Shown here: positions 45,737 through 55,067 of the stretch, in pieces | Position numbering within the stretch: position 1 is the first letter of the stretch | Layout of the letters: every line of letters starts with the position of its first letter | Source of the DNA: Verrucomicrobiales bacterium | GTDB taxonomy: Bacteria; Verrucomicrobiota; Verrucomicrobiia; Limisphaerales; JAYPXF01 | Assembly (NCBI GenBank): GCA_002715965.1 | Contig: PBAL01000038.1 | Location: 54,936-118,935, forward strand | Length of the DNA: 64,000 bases | Direction: 5' to 3' | The notes under the pieces: model-generated | Databases searched by the model: none | Told to the model about the DNA's origin: nothing | Seen by the model: only the letters and a program-made list of their open reading frames with translations | Program-made: the position numbers and the translations under genes

Positions 45737-47299
45737 CTAGTCGGGGAAGTGGCGATTCATCGTGAGGGGGCCACGCTGGACGTAGGGATACTTCTTTTCC
45801 AGATCCGGGTATTTCAACCAACCGCGCGGACTGTGGATGCGTTTGGCGTTCGCCTTTTCAAATCCGAAGAACAGGGGCTTCTGATACATGACGACACGGT
45901 CCGCATAGATATCAAACAAACACCAACCGTGTGCGCCCGCGCTGACCAATGCAGTGCCGGGCAGGACGAGATAGTGCGTCTCATCTTCCCGTTGATGCCA
46001 TAACCCGCGATGGTAGTGCCCGCTCAGACTGAGCAACACACGATACTTCTTCATCAATGCGCGCAGCTCATCTCGACCCGGGCCGATCTTGTTGTAGTTC
46101 CCGCGGCCCTTCTCGTTGTCCTCCCAAGGTGATACGTGAAGTGAAAGAACGATTTCCTCCCGGTTGCCGTTGGCTTGCTTGAACTCGCGCTCGATCCATT
46201 CCAATTGCTTTTCCGCGAGACCCAGTTGCTTGCCGATCGCGTCGATCACCACGAATCGAAATCCGTTGTGCACAAAGGAGTAATTGGACTCCGGGTGAAA
46301 GTGTTTCTTGAAGAGATCCAGGTCTTCGTGATTTCCGCGCACGTAATGCACGGGCTTGTCAAAGCTCTGCTCCAGTTTCACCAAATCGCGATACGCCTGT
46401 TCGTCGCGATTCGTGTGAACCATGTCACCCAAGACCAGCGTCAGCGCGGATTCGGATCGGTTGATCTGTCGGGCTGCCAGTCGGTAGCGAACTTGATCCG
46501 TCTGATAGCCGCCGAAACCGAGTTGAGGATCTCCAATTGCCGCGAAACGAAACAACAGTCCCTGCTCTGGCTCCGGCAATAATCGAGGCGCGTGGAATCC
46601 TTCGGGTGCTGATCTTCCAATCGCCAGATCGTCGAGGAATGCGGGTGTCCCAACTCCGCCAAAGCCGAGGTGCAATACAGCGAATGCTCCTTCCGCCGAC
46701 AGTGGGGCCTCTTCGCCAAGCACATCATCGTTCAACCAACTCGCCGCAAATCGTTCATCCAGATCAATTCGCAGGGTGATCGTCTGCCAACCGGTCACTG
46801 GTTCCTTCAGTGAATACAACCGCCAGAACGATCTGGCCCAGGTGTTGTGCCAGCGCGATTTCATCTCTTCCGTGCCTTTTCGTTGATACGGTTCGCCGGC
46901 AATGCGCGTCAGGATGCCGCGCGTGTCTGAAGTTCGGGCATCCAACACAAAGCTGCCGGCCCACTCCTTCGCGGGCTTGAACCGGCATTGCACCCAGACC
47001 ACACCGTTTGAGTAATGCTCAGCCAAGTGATAGCGAAGACCCCACGCATCGGTGCGATACTTCTCGGTGTGGGAAACAGCCACGGCCTTGCTTCCCGCTT
47101 TTCCTTCGCCGGTTGCTACAATTGCCGTCGGCTTTCCGTTGCCGCGAAATCCTCGGAAGCCGGTCCAAGACTTCTCGTCAACAATCGCCTGCCCATCGGT
47201 GAAGGATTCGAAATCGATCGCAAGATCGTTCGCTTTGGCCGGCGTAACACCTTGAGAGAGGCAGAGGGCAAGAATAGGGATGGGTGACGATCGGGACAT
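45737..47299 (-). CDS. Exported calcineurin-like metallophosphoesterase
   Basis: The 520-residue protein has an N-terminal signal segment (PIPILALCLSQGVTPAKA), a beta-sandwich of about 210 residues (DFESFTDGQAIVDEKSW, a LamG-like carbohydrate-binding type), then a metallophosphoesterase domain with RFAAIGDPQLGFGG, LVLGDMVHTN, YVRGNHEDLDLF, LSLHVSPWE and LLSLSGHYHRGLWH. The D, N and H ligands for two metals are all present. It may hydrolyse phosphate esters outside the cytoplasm. It is divergent from the FG-GAP gene, with starts 79 bases apart. Confidence 0.87.
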   Translation of the reverse strand: MSRSSPIPILALCLSQGVTPAKANDLAIDFESFTDGQAIVDEKSWTGFRGFRGNGKPTAIVATGEGKAGSKAVAVSHTEKYRTDAWGLRYHLAEHYSNGVVWVQCRFKPAKEWAGSFVLDARTSDTRGILTRIAGEPYQRKGTEEMKSRWHNTWARSFWRLYSLKEPVTGWQTITLRIDLDERFAASWLNDDVLGEEAPLSAEGAFAVLHLGFGGVGTPAFLDDLAIGRSAPEGFHAPRLLPEPEQGLLFRFAAIGDPQLGFGGYQTDQVRYRLAARQINRSESALTLVLGDMVHTNRDEQAYRDLVKLEQSFDKPVHYVRGNHEDLDLFKKHFHPESNYSFVHNGFRFVVIDAIGKQLGLAEKQLEWIEREFKQANGNREEIVLSLHVSPWEDNEKGRGNYNKIGPGRDELRALMKKYRVLLSLSGHYHRGLWHQREDETHYLVLPGTALVSAGAHGWCLFDIYADRVVMYQKPLFFGFEKANAKRIHSPRGWLKYPDLEKKYPYVQRGPLTMNRHFPD

Positions 47300-47377
47300 G
47301 CCGGCATCTTAACCGAAGTGGAAGGCCCCGGCTACGAAGGCTTGAGCCGAATTGATCCTACCCCCAGTCTTCGTCGC

Positions 47378-48520
47378 ATGAAGTTCCTCAGCTGCTTTTC
47401 GGCCGGTGTCTTGATCGCCCTGAATGTCCATTCTGCCCAGTGGAAGAAACACGTGGTGATGGAACAGGGGCACTGCAATACCGCGGTGGCTATCGACGTG
47501 AACGGAGACAAGGCGCTCGACGTGATCGCGAGTTTCAATGGTCGCGTGAGCCTGTTCATCGCGCCGAACTGGAAGAAGGAAGTCATCCTGCATCGATTCA
47601 TGGGCGGGGGAGGCGGTTGCATACACAGTTCCACGATCGATGCGGATGGGGATGGCGATCTCGATTGGGTGGGAACGCTCGCACATTCGCATCCCTTCTG
47701 GCTGGAGAATCCCGGCAAGGCCGAGGCGCTCAAGGGAGCTTGGACGCCGAGGATGATCGACGAGGAAATCACCGGGATTCACTGCATCATCACTTCCGAC
47801 ATCGACAATGACGGTGTCGATGATTTGGTGATCAATAATTTTGAACCGGCCAAGGGAATTCCGGATTCAATGGCATGGTTCAGCCGCCCGCGAAACCCCA
47901 AGCGTGCGAAGGTGTGGAATCGTCATGTCTTTGCGGATCGGGACGCGCGTGGGGGAAGCCATTACATGGGGGCCGGGGATATTGATGGTGACGGTTGGAA
48001 AGAAATCGCAGTCGGTGCAAAGGGTCGTCCGTTCGCAGATGGGAACTGGTTCGCGTTCTGGACGAATCCTGGCAAGGCGGGAGTCAAGGGCCCGTGGAAG
48101 AAGACCATTCTCGCTGAAAATCAACTGGCCGCGACCTGTATTCTGCCCGGCGACATCAACGGCGATGGCAAGGTGGACTGGCTGGCTTCCCGCGGGCACA
48201 GCAAGGGTGTGATCTGGTTCGAGAGTCCGAGCTGGAAGATCCACACGATTGATCCGGACATCAAGCAACCACACAGCTTGACGGTCTTCGACCACGACAA
48301 TGATGGTGATCTGGATGCAGCGAGTTGCGGCTATGAAAGCGAATGGCTTCGTTGGTACGAAAACGACGGCAAGGGCCACTTCAAGATTCACACGTTGGAC
48401 GACAAGCAGCAAAGCTACGACCTGCGCACGATCGACATGGATGGTGATGGAGATGGCGATTTATTGAACGCCGGACGTGGTTCGAAAAATGTCGTCTGGT
48501 ATGAGAATCCACTGAAGTAA
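47378..48520 (+). CDS. Exported FG-GAP/VCBS repeat protein
   Basis: From the ATG at 47378 the 380-residue product has a signal peptide (MKFLSCFSAGVLIALNVHSA) and at least seven calcium-binding loop repeats: DVNGDKALDV, DADGDGDLDW, DIDNDGVDDL, DIDGDGWKEI, DINGDGKVDW, DHDNDGDLDA and DMDGDGDGDL. These build a beta-propeller that binds Ca2+. Such proteins are exported and often act in adhesion or carbohydrate binding; no enzyme motif is visible. It precedes the DUF1501 gene on the same strand. Confidence 0.85.
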   Translation: MKFLSCFSAGVLIALNVHSAQWKKHVVMEQGHCNTAVAIDVNGDKALDVIASFNGRVSLFIAPNWKKEVILHRFMGGGGGCIHSSTIDADGDGDLDWVGTLAHSHPFWLENPGKAEALKGAWTPRMIDEEITGIHCIITSDIDNDGVDDLVINNFEPAKGIPDSMAWFSRPRNPKRAKVWNRHVFADRDARGGSHYMGAGDIDGDGWKEIAVGAKGRPFADGNWFAFWTNPGKAGVKGPWKKTILAENQLAATCILPGDINGDGKVDWLASRGHSKGVIWFESPSWKIHTIDPDIKQPHSLTVFDHDNDGDLDAASCGYESEWLRWYENDGKGHFKIHTLDDKQQSYDLRTIDMDGDGDGDLLNAGRGSKNVVWYENPLK

Positions 48521-48570
48521 GCCGATTCAATTACGTCGACAGTGCGGAAAATTATGGCTTAATCGTGACG

Positions 48571-49944
48571 ATGCTCCACATCGCTGAAAAATCATCTGCG
48601 AGGAACTGCGCAGGATTCACCCGACGCACGGCACTCAAGGCCGGCTTTCTCGGTGCACTGGGGCTATCCACCGCGGACCTGTTGCGATTGGAGGCGAGTG
48701 GCGCGGCGAAACGATCCAACAAGTCAGTCATCCTGCTGTGGCTCGACGGCGGCCCAAGCCAGTTTGAAACCTATGATCCCAAGGCGGAGGCTCCGGCTGA
48801 ATATCGCGGGCCGTTTGGTGACATTCCCACGAACGTTCCTGGGATTCGATTTTCAGAGCTGCTGCCTCTCCAGGCGAAACACGCGGACAAGATGTGCGTG
48901 ATCCGCTCGGTGCATCACACGACGGGGGATCACTTCGCCGGGGCGCACTGGATGTTGACCGGGAGATTTGGTGCTACCTCCGCGAACAAAACTCAGCAGT
49001 ACCCGTCGTTGGGTTCCACCATCGCCAAGGCGCAGGGCAGCTGTGCGCCGGGAATGCCCGCCTACATCGGTTTGCCAGCGGCTGAGAGTGTTTATCTTTA
49101 TCCGGGTTACCAGGGCGCAGCTTATCTCGGTCCTTCGTATGAGCCTTTTCAGGTGAATATGAAGCAGAAGTACCTGAGTGCGAACTACACGGCCAAGCTC
49201 AAGCCGCCTCCGATTCTGGCAAACATGGAAGACACCGGAGGTCGGGCAAGCACCCGCCTCAAGTTGCTCGATCAACTGGATCACTTCGACCGGGTTACGG
49301 ACAAGAGCGGGGCGATGGAGTCGATGGACCGTTACCAACAGGAGGCGGTGGATATGCTCCTGCGTGGAAAGGCACGCCATGCCTTCGATATGGAAAAGGA
49401 GGATCCAAAGGTGCGCGACCTTTATGGCCGCGGGCCGTGGGGACACTACACCCTGATGGCGCGCAGGATCGTCGAGTCAGGAGCTCGGTTTGTAACCGTC
49501 GATATGCCGCATTGGGATACGCACTCAAGGATTCAGTTGGGGATGGAACAGCGATTGCCAGTCTTGGACAAGGCGGTGAGTGGCTTGCTGCAAGACCTTC
49601 ATGATCGAAGTATGTTTGATGACGTGCTGGTCGTCATCATGGGCGAGTTTGGGAGAACGCCGAAAATGAACAGCGGTCAGCCCGGGATTCCGATTCCAGG
49701 CCGCGATCACTGGGGCCAGGCGATGAGCGTCATTCTTGCCGGAGGCGGATTGCCGCAAGGGCTGACGGTAGGAGCCACCAATTCCAAGGGTGAACATCCG
49801 GTCGAGAGCCCCTATACGCCCTCGGATCTGTTGGCAACGATCTACCATGTCCTGGGAATCGATTTGGACACTTCATTCCTCGATCACTCGGGACGTCCCA
49901 TTCCTATCCTCGATGGCGGGAAGCCGATGAAGGAACTTGTCTGA
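48571..49944 (+). CDS. Tat-exported DUF1501 protein
   Basis: About 457 residues from the ATG at 48571 (a GTG lies at 48565). It starts with a twin-arginine signal (FTRRTALKAGFLGALGLST). SVILLWLDGGPSQFETYDPK and MCVIRSVHHTTGDHFAGAHW are the DUF1501 core motifs of the alkaline-phosphatase-like superfamily, and VVIMGEFGRTPKMN with PGRDHWGQAMSVILAGGG closes the domain. The family is very frequent in Planctomycetes and Verrucomicrobiota, usually next to cytochrome DUF1549/1553 genes, which are not seen here. Function unknown. Confidence 0.9.
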   Translation: MLHIAEKSSARNCAGFTRRTALKAGFLGALGLSTADLLRLEASGAAKRSNKSVILLWLDGGPSQFETYDPKAEAPAEYRGPFGDIPTNVPGIRFSELLPLQAKHADKMCVIRSVHHTTGDHFAGAHWMLTGRFGATSANKTQQYPSLGSTIAKAQGSCAPGMPAYIGLPAAESVYLYPGYQGAAYLGPSYEPFQVNMKQKYLSANYTAKLKPPPILANMEDTGGRASTRLKLLDQLDHFDRVTDKSGAMESMDRYQQEAVDMLLRGKARHAFDMEKEDPKVRDLYGRGPWGHYTLMARRIVESGARFVTVDMPHWDTHSRIQLGMEQRLPVLDKAVSGLLQDLHDRSMFDDVLVVIMGEFGRTPKMNSGQPGIPIPGRDHWGQAMSVILAGGGLPQGLTVGATNSKGEHPVESPYTPSDLLATIYHVLGIDLDTSFLDHSGRPIPILDGGKPMKELV

Positions 49945-50025
49945 GCTCGTGAATCTTTGGGGGGATTCGCGCCGGTTCACTTTCCTGTTTACAGAACTTC
50001 GATTCCGCGGCTCCAATTCCGCCAT

Positions 50026-50892
50026 ATGAAACTTCACATCGTCCTCACGTTTGGATTGCTCGCTTGGATGAGTCTTGGTTCTGTGGTCGCAGCTCCGAAG
50101 AGTTACACCATCGGCCTCTCGATGTATTCGCTGCGTCAGTTGTTCTTCGACGATAAACTGACCGCCCTGGATTACCCGGACTTCGCGAAGAAGACTTTCG
50201 GCATCACCAAGATCGATGTGTGGGAGGGTGGCTTTCCTAAAGATCGCATCAACGATCCGAAGTTCTATCAGGAATTGAAGGCGCGTGCCGACATGGCAGG
50301 GAGCGAAATCTTTCTGTACATGACCGGGGCAGTCGATGCGCGAGGCAAGACGGCCAAAGAACGAAAGGTTCAAGGGAAGAAGTTTTTCGACGCCGTCGAT
50401 AAATCAGCACTCCTTGGCTGCACTTTTGTCCGTGTGTTTCTGCGGGCCCCGAACGGTGACCGGGAACAGGCGTTGAAGAGTTCCGCAGAAGCTCTGCGTC
50501 CGCTCGCGAAGTACGCGAAAAAGAAAGGCATCACGATCGTGATCGAGCCCGGTGCCTCCGAGTGGTCCAAGCAGGGGCGATTTCTCGCCGACCTTGCGAA
50601 GCTTATGGATCACCCAAGACTTCGTCTGATGCCGGATTTCGGCAAGATGAAGGCACACGATCCCTACGGTGGCACCAGGGCCATGATGCCGTATACGGAC
50701 AGTGTCTCAGCAAAGAGCCATGATTTTGACGAGCAGGGGAATTCGACGGATTTCGACTACGCCCGCCTGATGAAGACGGTCAACGAAGCGGGTTTCAAAG
50801 GCATCGTGGCAATCGAATACGAGGGAAAGAAGCTGGGGCCGGTTGAAGGCGTGAAAGCGACCCGGAAACTACTCCAACGTTTCCAGCCCTGA
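50026..50892 (+). CDS. Exported sugar phosphate isomerase/epimerase-like TIM barrel
   Basis: From the ATG at 50026 the product has 288 residues with a signal peptide (MKLHIVLTFGLLAWMSLGSV). The AP-endonuclease-2-type TIM barrel is seen in YTIGLSMYSLRQLFF, FGITKIDVWEGGF, KKGITIVIEPGASEW, LRLMPDFGKMKAHDP and GFKGIVAIEYEGKKLGPVEG. The Glu of VIEP, the Asp of MPDFG and the Glu of IEYEG are typical metal ligands. It probably acts on a sugar in the periplasm. It lies after the DUF1501 gene on the same strand. Confidence 0.83.
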   Translation: MKLHIVLTFGLLAWMSLGSVVAAPKSYTIGLSMYSLRQLFFDDKLTALDYPDFAKKTFGITKIDVWEGGFPKDRINDPKFYQELKARADMAGSEIFLYMTGAVDARGKTAKERKVQGKKFFDAVDKSALLGCTFVRVFLRAPNGDREQALKSSAEALRPLAKYAKKKGITIVIEPGASEWSKQGRFLADLAKLMDHPRLRLMPDFGKMKAHDPYGGTRAMMPYTDSVSAKSHDFDEQGNSTDFDYARLMKTVNEAGFKGIVAIEYEGKKLGPVEGVKATRKLLQRFQP

Positions 50893-50906
50893 GAACTCTC
50901 CACCGT

Positions 50907-51356
50907 TCAGGTGATTACGTCGAAGATGGGTTCGTCGAAATGACGGGCCCAGATGTGGTTGTCCGCGACTCGCGCCGTCAATGGATTGTCGTACGACGGT
51001 GTGGTCCAGATAGCCGGGGTGGGAGGTTTGGTGATGAACTTCTCGGGGAGAAGAGTGAGCCAAGGGATGTGTAAATGGTGCGAACTGTCCTGAAAGGTGC
51101 CCGGAATCAGAGCGCCCGAAATTGCACCGATTTCGCCGGCATCGGGTGACGAGGGAGTGGTGTAACAATCTCTGCCATCGGTTCAAGCTGCTCCAGTCAT
51201 TGTGTCAGCAAAGACGCTCTGCAGATGCCACACCTCGTTGTTCTTGTGGAAAGTGAACTGCGAAGTATTCAGGAATAAGACGCTTCCGTCATGGATGTAG
51301 CTGATGCACTCCAATTTGCCTGATCCAGTAATTGCGTTCATTGCCGGAGAGTTCAT
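50907..51356 (-). pseudogene. Possible decayed exported or enzyme gene
   Basis: A minus-strand frame from about 51390 reads NAITGSGKLECISYIHDGSV, LFLNTSQFTFHKNNEVWHLQ and SVFADTMTGAA before TGA at 51183-51185. The same frame continues open to TGA at 50907-50909 with SGALIPGTFQDSSHHLHIPW, LTLLPEKFITKPPTPAIWTT and ARHFDEPIFDVIT. Both parts look like coding sequence, separated by one stop codon. It may be a gene with a nonsense mutation, or two unrelated tails. I do not recognise the family. The 25-base near-repeat copy 2 lies at the internal stop. Confidence 0.4.
51162..51186 (+). repeat. 25-base dispersed near-repeat, copy 2
   Basis: Matches 39630-39654 at 21 of 25 positions in the same orientation, all differences being transitions. 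Confidence 0.45.
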
Positions 51357-51472
51357 TGAGTCAGTTTCACTCTGTTTCTCCGGATCGGAAAGAGGGCATC
51401 AATCGAAATCATCGCGGTGCACAATGTGTCATGGAAGCTGATTACTATCGCGGGCGGGATCAATTTGGCGTC

Positions 51473-51625
51473 TTAGGTGTTCAAAACGATTGAGGCGTCC
51501 AACGCTGCGATGCCGACGCAGAACGTGATGAAAAAGGCCCAAGCGACGGCTAAACCGAGAAGCAGAATCCTTTTGATCGAATGCTCTGCTTCGAGACGCT
51601 GATAATAACTTCGGTGACGGGACAC
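51473..51625 (-). CDS. Small membrane protein downstream of the sugar kinase
   Basis: A GTG at 51623-51625 overlaps the last base of the kinase stop codon area (stop at 51625-51627) and opens a 50-residue frame ending with TAA at 51473-51475. It reads SRHRSYYQRLEAEHSIKRI, then LLLGLAVAWAFFITFCVGIA and ALDASIVLNT: a basic N-terminus, one clear membrane helix and a short outer tail. The overlap implies coupled translation with the kinase. Nothing is known of its function. Confidence 0.55.
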   Translation of the reverse strand: MSRHRSYYQRLEAEHSIKRILLLGLAVAWAFFITFCVGIAALDASIVLNT

Positions 51626-52725
51626 TACCGATCTACTCTTGCTCCACCTCCACCGACGAGCTTTTCCACTTCGGCAACTGCGGCCATGGAAGTATCGCCG
51701 GGGGTTGTCATCGCGAGTGCTCCGTGCGCGGCACCGTATTCCACTGCCCTTGCTGCATCATTGAACTTCAGGAAGCCATAGATCAATCCGCTGGCGAAAC
51801 TGTCTCCTCCGCCTACGCGATCGAAGATCTCTACGTTTTCGCGATGGGTGGCCTGGTGAAATTCTCCGTTGGCCCAGCAGATGGCTCCCCAATCGTTGAT
51901 GGTGGCGCTCTTTACCGTGCGCAAGGTTGTGGCTGTGACTTTGAAATTCGGGAATTCAGTCACAGCCTTCTCGATCATCGCCTTGAATGCATCGATCTCA
52001 ATGTGGCTGATGTTTTCGTCGAGGCCCTCGACTTCGAAACCAAGGCAGGCGGTGAAATCTTCCTCGTTGCCGATCATCACGTCGACGTATTGCGCGATCT
52101 CGCGATTGACCTCCTGTGCCTTCGGCTTTCCGCCGATGGATTTCCACAGGGAAGGGCGGTAGTTGAGATCGTAGCTGACAATGGTGCCGTGCTTGTTGGC
52201 GGCCTTGACCGCTTCAACGGCGAGTTGAGCGGTGGTTTCGGAAAGTGCGGTGAAGATTCCTCCGGTGTGAAACCAGCGAACGCCGAGGTCGCCGAAGATG
52301 TATTCCCAGTTCACGTCACCGGGCTTCATCTGCATGGCCGCGGTGAGGCCGCGGTCGGAGGTGCCTTTCGCTCCGCGCAGACCGAAGCCTCGTTCGGTGA
52401 AATTGAGTCCCACGCGGACGTCGCGGCCGAGGCCGTCGAAGGGAATCCAGTTGATGAAGCGGGTGTCGACACCGCCTTGGAGGATGAAGTCTTCGACGAG
52501 TCGTCCGATGTCGTTTTCCGCGAAGGCCGTCACCACCGCTGTGTTGAGTCCAAAACATTTGCGCAGCCCGCGGGCGACGTTGTATTCCCCGCCTCCCTCC
52601 CAGGCCTTGAATTCGCGAGCGGTGCGCACGCGGCTGTTTCCGGGGTCCATGCGAAGCATGATTTCGCCCAGTGAGATTTGATCGAAATTGCACTGGGCCT
52701 TGGGTCGGATGTCTAGCACTGCCAT
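51625..52725 (-). CDS. kdgK: PfkB family sugar kinase (2-keto-3-deoxygluconate kinase-like)
   Basis: The ATG at 52723-52725 gives 366 residues; a longer frame to 52848 adds an unlikely leader. SLGEIMLRMDPGNSRV opens the ribokinase fold; WEGGGEYNVARGLRKCFGL is the sugar-binding motif; SYDLNYRPSLWKSIGG and the ATP/anion-hole motif FDRVGGGDSFASGL (catalytic Asp in GGDS) close it. The pattern with LNYRPSLW is that of 2-keto-3-deoxygluconate kinases, used in uronic-acid or alginate breakdown. Cytoplasmic. Other PfkB sugars are possible. Confidence 0.83.
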   Translation of the reverse strand: MAVLDIRPKAQCNFDQISLGEIMLRMDPGNSRVRTAREFKAWEGGGEYNVARGLRKCFGLNTAVVTAFAENDIGRLVEDFILQGGVDTRFINWIPFDGLGRDVRVGLNFTERGFGLRGAKGTSDRGLTAAMQMKPGDVNWEYIFGDLGVRWFHTGGIFTALSETTAQLAVEAVKAANKHGTIVSYDLNYRPSLWKSIGGKPKAQEVNREIAQYVDVMIGNEEDFTACLGFEVEGLDENISHIEIDAFKAMIEKAVTEFPNFKVTATTLRTVKSATINDWGAICWANGEFHQATHRENVEIFDRVGGGDSFASGLIYGFLKFNDAARAVEYGAAHGALAMTTPGDTSMAAVAEVEKLVGGGGARVDR

Positions 52726-52792
52726 AGGTCTGTCTTGTTCAATTGAAAGTGGATTGTTTCTGAATGCTGCCGGAGGGTAAAGCTCCCGCCCC

Positions 52793-53707
52793 TCATTTAC
52801 CCGTGGGCTTGAGCAGGGTTTCACCAAACTCGGATTCCCACTGCGCAAACCACGCCTGAGGATCGGCGCCCTCCTGTCGCATACGCCGGAGACTCAGGGA
52901 ATCGGCGCGCTTGGCGAGGCGCTTGCCTTGCTCGTCGCACATCAGCGGGCAATGGAAATAGTCTGGCTTTTGCATCTCGAGCATTTCGAGTAACAACAAC
53001 TGACGGGCGGTGGAAGCGAGCAGGTCGGTGCCGCGAACCACTTCGCTGATGTTCATCAATGTATCATCCATCGCGCAGGCCAATTGGTAGGCCGGCGTGT
53101 CATCCTGACGCCAGACGACGAAGTCACCGAAATCTCTTCCAGGCAGGTAGCTTTTTGGTCCGGCACAGAGGTCGGTGAACTCAACTGCGGTTGGTTGCGC
53201 CATGAACCGCCAGGCGGGTTGGCGTCCGTTCCGGGTGAAGTCAGCAGCAGCGAATTCTTCCCAACTGGTAAAGCGATGTTTCTCTGAAGTGTCGGGACGA
53301 CAAGTTCCCGGATAGAGCAGTTCGTCTTCACCGAGGTGCGGTGCGGCCACCGCGGTGCGGATGTCTTTCCGTGAGCAATAGCAGGGATAGACGCAACCTG
53401 AGCGAAGCAATTGAATGAACGATGCCCGGTAAGATTGCATGCGTTCGGATTGCGTGTAGTGCATGTAGTCACCGCCGATGTCGGGTCCCTCGGACCATTC
53501 GATTCCCAACCACTTCAGGTCTTCCAACATGGCGTCGCGATATTCTTCACGACAGCGGTTCTGGTCGAGATCGTCATTGCGCAGGATGTTGGTTCCACCC
53601 GCGGCCTTGGCGCGTTCCTGTGCAAACCAAAACGTTCGCGCGTGTCCCAGATGCAGGTATCCGGTTGGTGTGGGTGCGATTCGGCCGCGATAAACGGATG
53701 TGATCAT
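52793..53707 (-). CDS. gluQ: Glutamyl-Q tRNA(Asp) synthetase
   Basis: This 304-residue paralogue of glutamyl-tRNA synthetase lacks the anticodon-binding domain, as does GluQ-RS, which puts Glu on the queuosine of tRNA(Asp). The HIGH motif is TPTGYLHLGHAR (HLGH), the KMSKS equivalent is KRLAKR, and the zinc-binding cysteines are in YPCYCSRKDI and YPGTC. LRNDDLDQNRCREEY and GGDYMHYTQSERMQSY are typical. It lies 67 bases upstream of the sugar kinase start on the same strand. Confidence 0.9.
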   Translation of the reverse strand: MITSVYRGRIAPTPTGYLHLGHARTFWFAQERAKAAGGTNILRNDDLDQNRCREEYRDAMLEDLKWLGIEWSEGPDIGGDYMHYTQSERMQSYRASFIQLLRSGCVYPCYCSRKDIRTAVAAPHLGEDELLYPGTCRPDTSEKHRFTSWEEFAAADFTRNGRQPAWRFMAQPTAVEFTDLCAGPKSYLPGRDFGDFVVWRQDDTPAYQLACAMDDTLMNISEVVRGTDLLASTARQLLLLEMLEMQKPDYFHCPLMCDEQGKRLAKRADSLSLRRMRQEGADPQAWFAQWESEFGETLLKPTGK

Positions 53708-53720
53708 GTCGCGGTCGGTC

Positions 53721-54182
53721 TCATGGGGAATTCGTGCTGGTGTTTGACTTGACGGTCACCGGCACTTTCGTCAGGCGCGGATACTCGCGGTCCAGGGAGT
53801 AATTGAACCCGTCTTCGGGTTCTGGAATGCCGCGGATGACACCGGAATCGCGGAGGTCTTCCCAACTGTTGGGTTCGCGCTTGAATTTCTGGTAGTAGTA
53901 AACGATCGCACTTTCCAACGCGGTGACGGACATCACCGATTCACTGGATGTTGAGGGAACGAACTGGACGCCAGGGTCAGCGGATTCGGCTTCGGCGCGG
54001 ATTCGGTATTCTTGCCATTGTCCCCAGCCGATCCAGACGAGCACGCATACCGCCATGATGCTGAGTGCTACTTCGGGGGATGGCGGTTTTTTGACGCCAG
54101 CGGCCTGCAGAATGCTTTTGATTGCGAAGTAAACGAAGAGGAACGGAAACTTCAGCAGATTGATGAAGGAATTGCTCCGCAT
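53721..54182 (-). CDS. Membrane protein of unknown function near prepilin-like gene
   Basis: The 153-residue protein has two hydrophobic N-terminal segments (INLLKFPFLFVYFAIKSIL and VALSIMAVCVLVWIGWGQW, about residues 7-62) and a soluble tail with TALESAIVYYYQKFKREPN and SWEDLRDSGVIRG, a pattern seen in pilin-like proteins whose helix precedes a length-measuring segment. It starts 30 bases after the stop of the prepilin-like gene and could be its partner. No family assigned. Confidence 0.6.
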   Translation of the reverse strand: MRSNSFINLLKFPFLFVYFAIKSILQAAGVKKPPSPEVALSIMAVCVLVWIGWGQWQEYRIRAEAESADPGVQFVPSTSSESVMSVTALESAIVYYYQKFKREPNSWEDLRDSGVIRGIPEPEDGFNYSLDREYPRLTKVPVTVKSNTSTNSP

Positions 54183-54212
54183 GCGGCGTGGGACCCAATC
54201 AGGCGGGTTGGT

Positions 54213-55067
54213 TCAGAGCATCCAGCTGGGGAACTGGTTGGTCTTCCAGGCGTGGACGTCGTAGTTGATGTGCCATTTCATTTTCCAGATGTCCACGGGC
54301 TTGGCAGTTCTTCGCACGGAGCCGTCGAAGTAGAGCACATTGATTCCATTGGCGTGTCGCTTGATGGCAAAGTGCTTGGATTCGGATCCGACGCCGGACC
54401 ACTGCGCGTGCCATTCCGGGGGTTCCCACTTCTCGGGAATCTCGTGATCCGGGCCGCCTCCGCGCCACATGGCATCCGCAAAGAGCGGGGCTTCCGAGGT
54501 CTCGTAGGGGATGTCCATTTCGCGCCAGTGAAATTGCGGTTTCCGGCCCTGCAGTTCGCCCTCCACATTGTAAGCCCAGTTGTTCATACCGTAGCTGGCT
54601 GTCCAGAAGGTGCCGGGCAGATCCGTGAGTCTCGGGTTGGCGGGGAAGTTGAACGCAGTGCGGGCGCCACCGTAGGCTGCAAGCTGATTCTCCGGTGTAT
54701 CCGGGCGCCGGCGAAGTTCGACGTCGGTGCGGCAATTGGCATATCCCCGGCGATCAATGGCTTCCGGGCAGTGAAGGAGATTCGGCTCCTTCAGGTAGTG
54801 ATCGGACAATGCCCAGACCCATTCTCCGCGCGGCATTCCGCTACCCGGACGTCGGCCGGTGCTGAACTTGCCTTCGTTATCGCCGGTGTAGACGTTCCAG
54901 ATGATGCCCCATTGCTTGAGATTTGAAGAGCAATGTGCCTTCCGTGCCGTGCCTTTCGTCCGGCCGATGGCAGGAAGCAGCAAGGCAGCGATCACCGCGA
55001 TCACCGCGACCACCACGAGCAGTTCGGTGGCGCTGAATCCGCGGGTGTATTGGGCCTTGGTTTTCAT
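54213..55067 (-). CDS. Prepilin-type (DUF1559-like) exported protein
   Basis: From the ATG at 55065-55067, with GAGAGGG as RBS upstream, the 284-residue product begins MKTKAQYTRGFSATELLVVV, a type IV prepilin leader (cut after Gly, Phe+1, Glu+5) followed by a hydrophobic helix AVIAVIAALLLPAIGRTKG. CSSNLKQWGIIWNVYTGDN is the usual sequence after the helix in Verrucomicrobiota H-x-DG proteins, and VLYFDGSVRR near the C-terminus is the H-x-DG-type end. It is a pseudopilin-like exported protein of unknown role. Confidence 0.85.
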   Translation of the reverse strand: MKTKAQYTRGFSATELLVVVAVIAVIAALLLPAIGRTKGTARKAHCSSNLKQWGIIWNVYTGDNEGKFSTGRRPGSGMPRGEWVWALSDHYLKEPNLLHCPEAIDRRGYANCRTDVELRRRPDTPENQLAAYGGARTAFNFPANPRLTDLPGTFWTASYGMNNWAYNVEGELQGRKPQFHWREMDIPYETSEAPLFADAMWRGGGPDHEIPEKWEPPEWHAQWSGVGSESKHFAIKRHANGINVLYFDGSVRRTAKPVDIWKMKWHINYDVHAWKTNQFPSWML

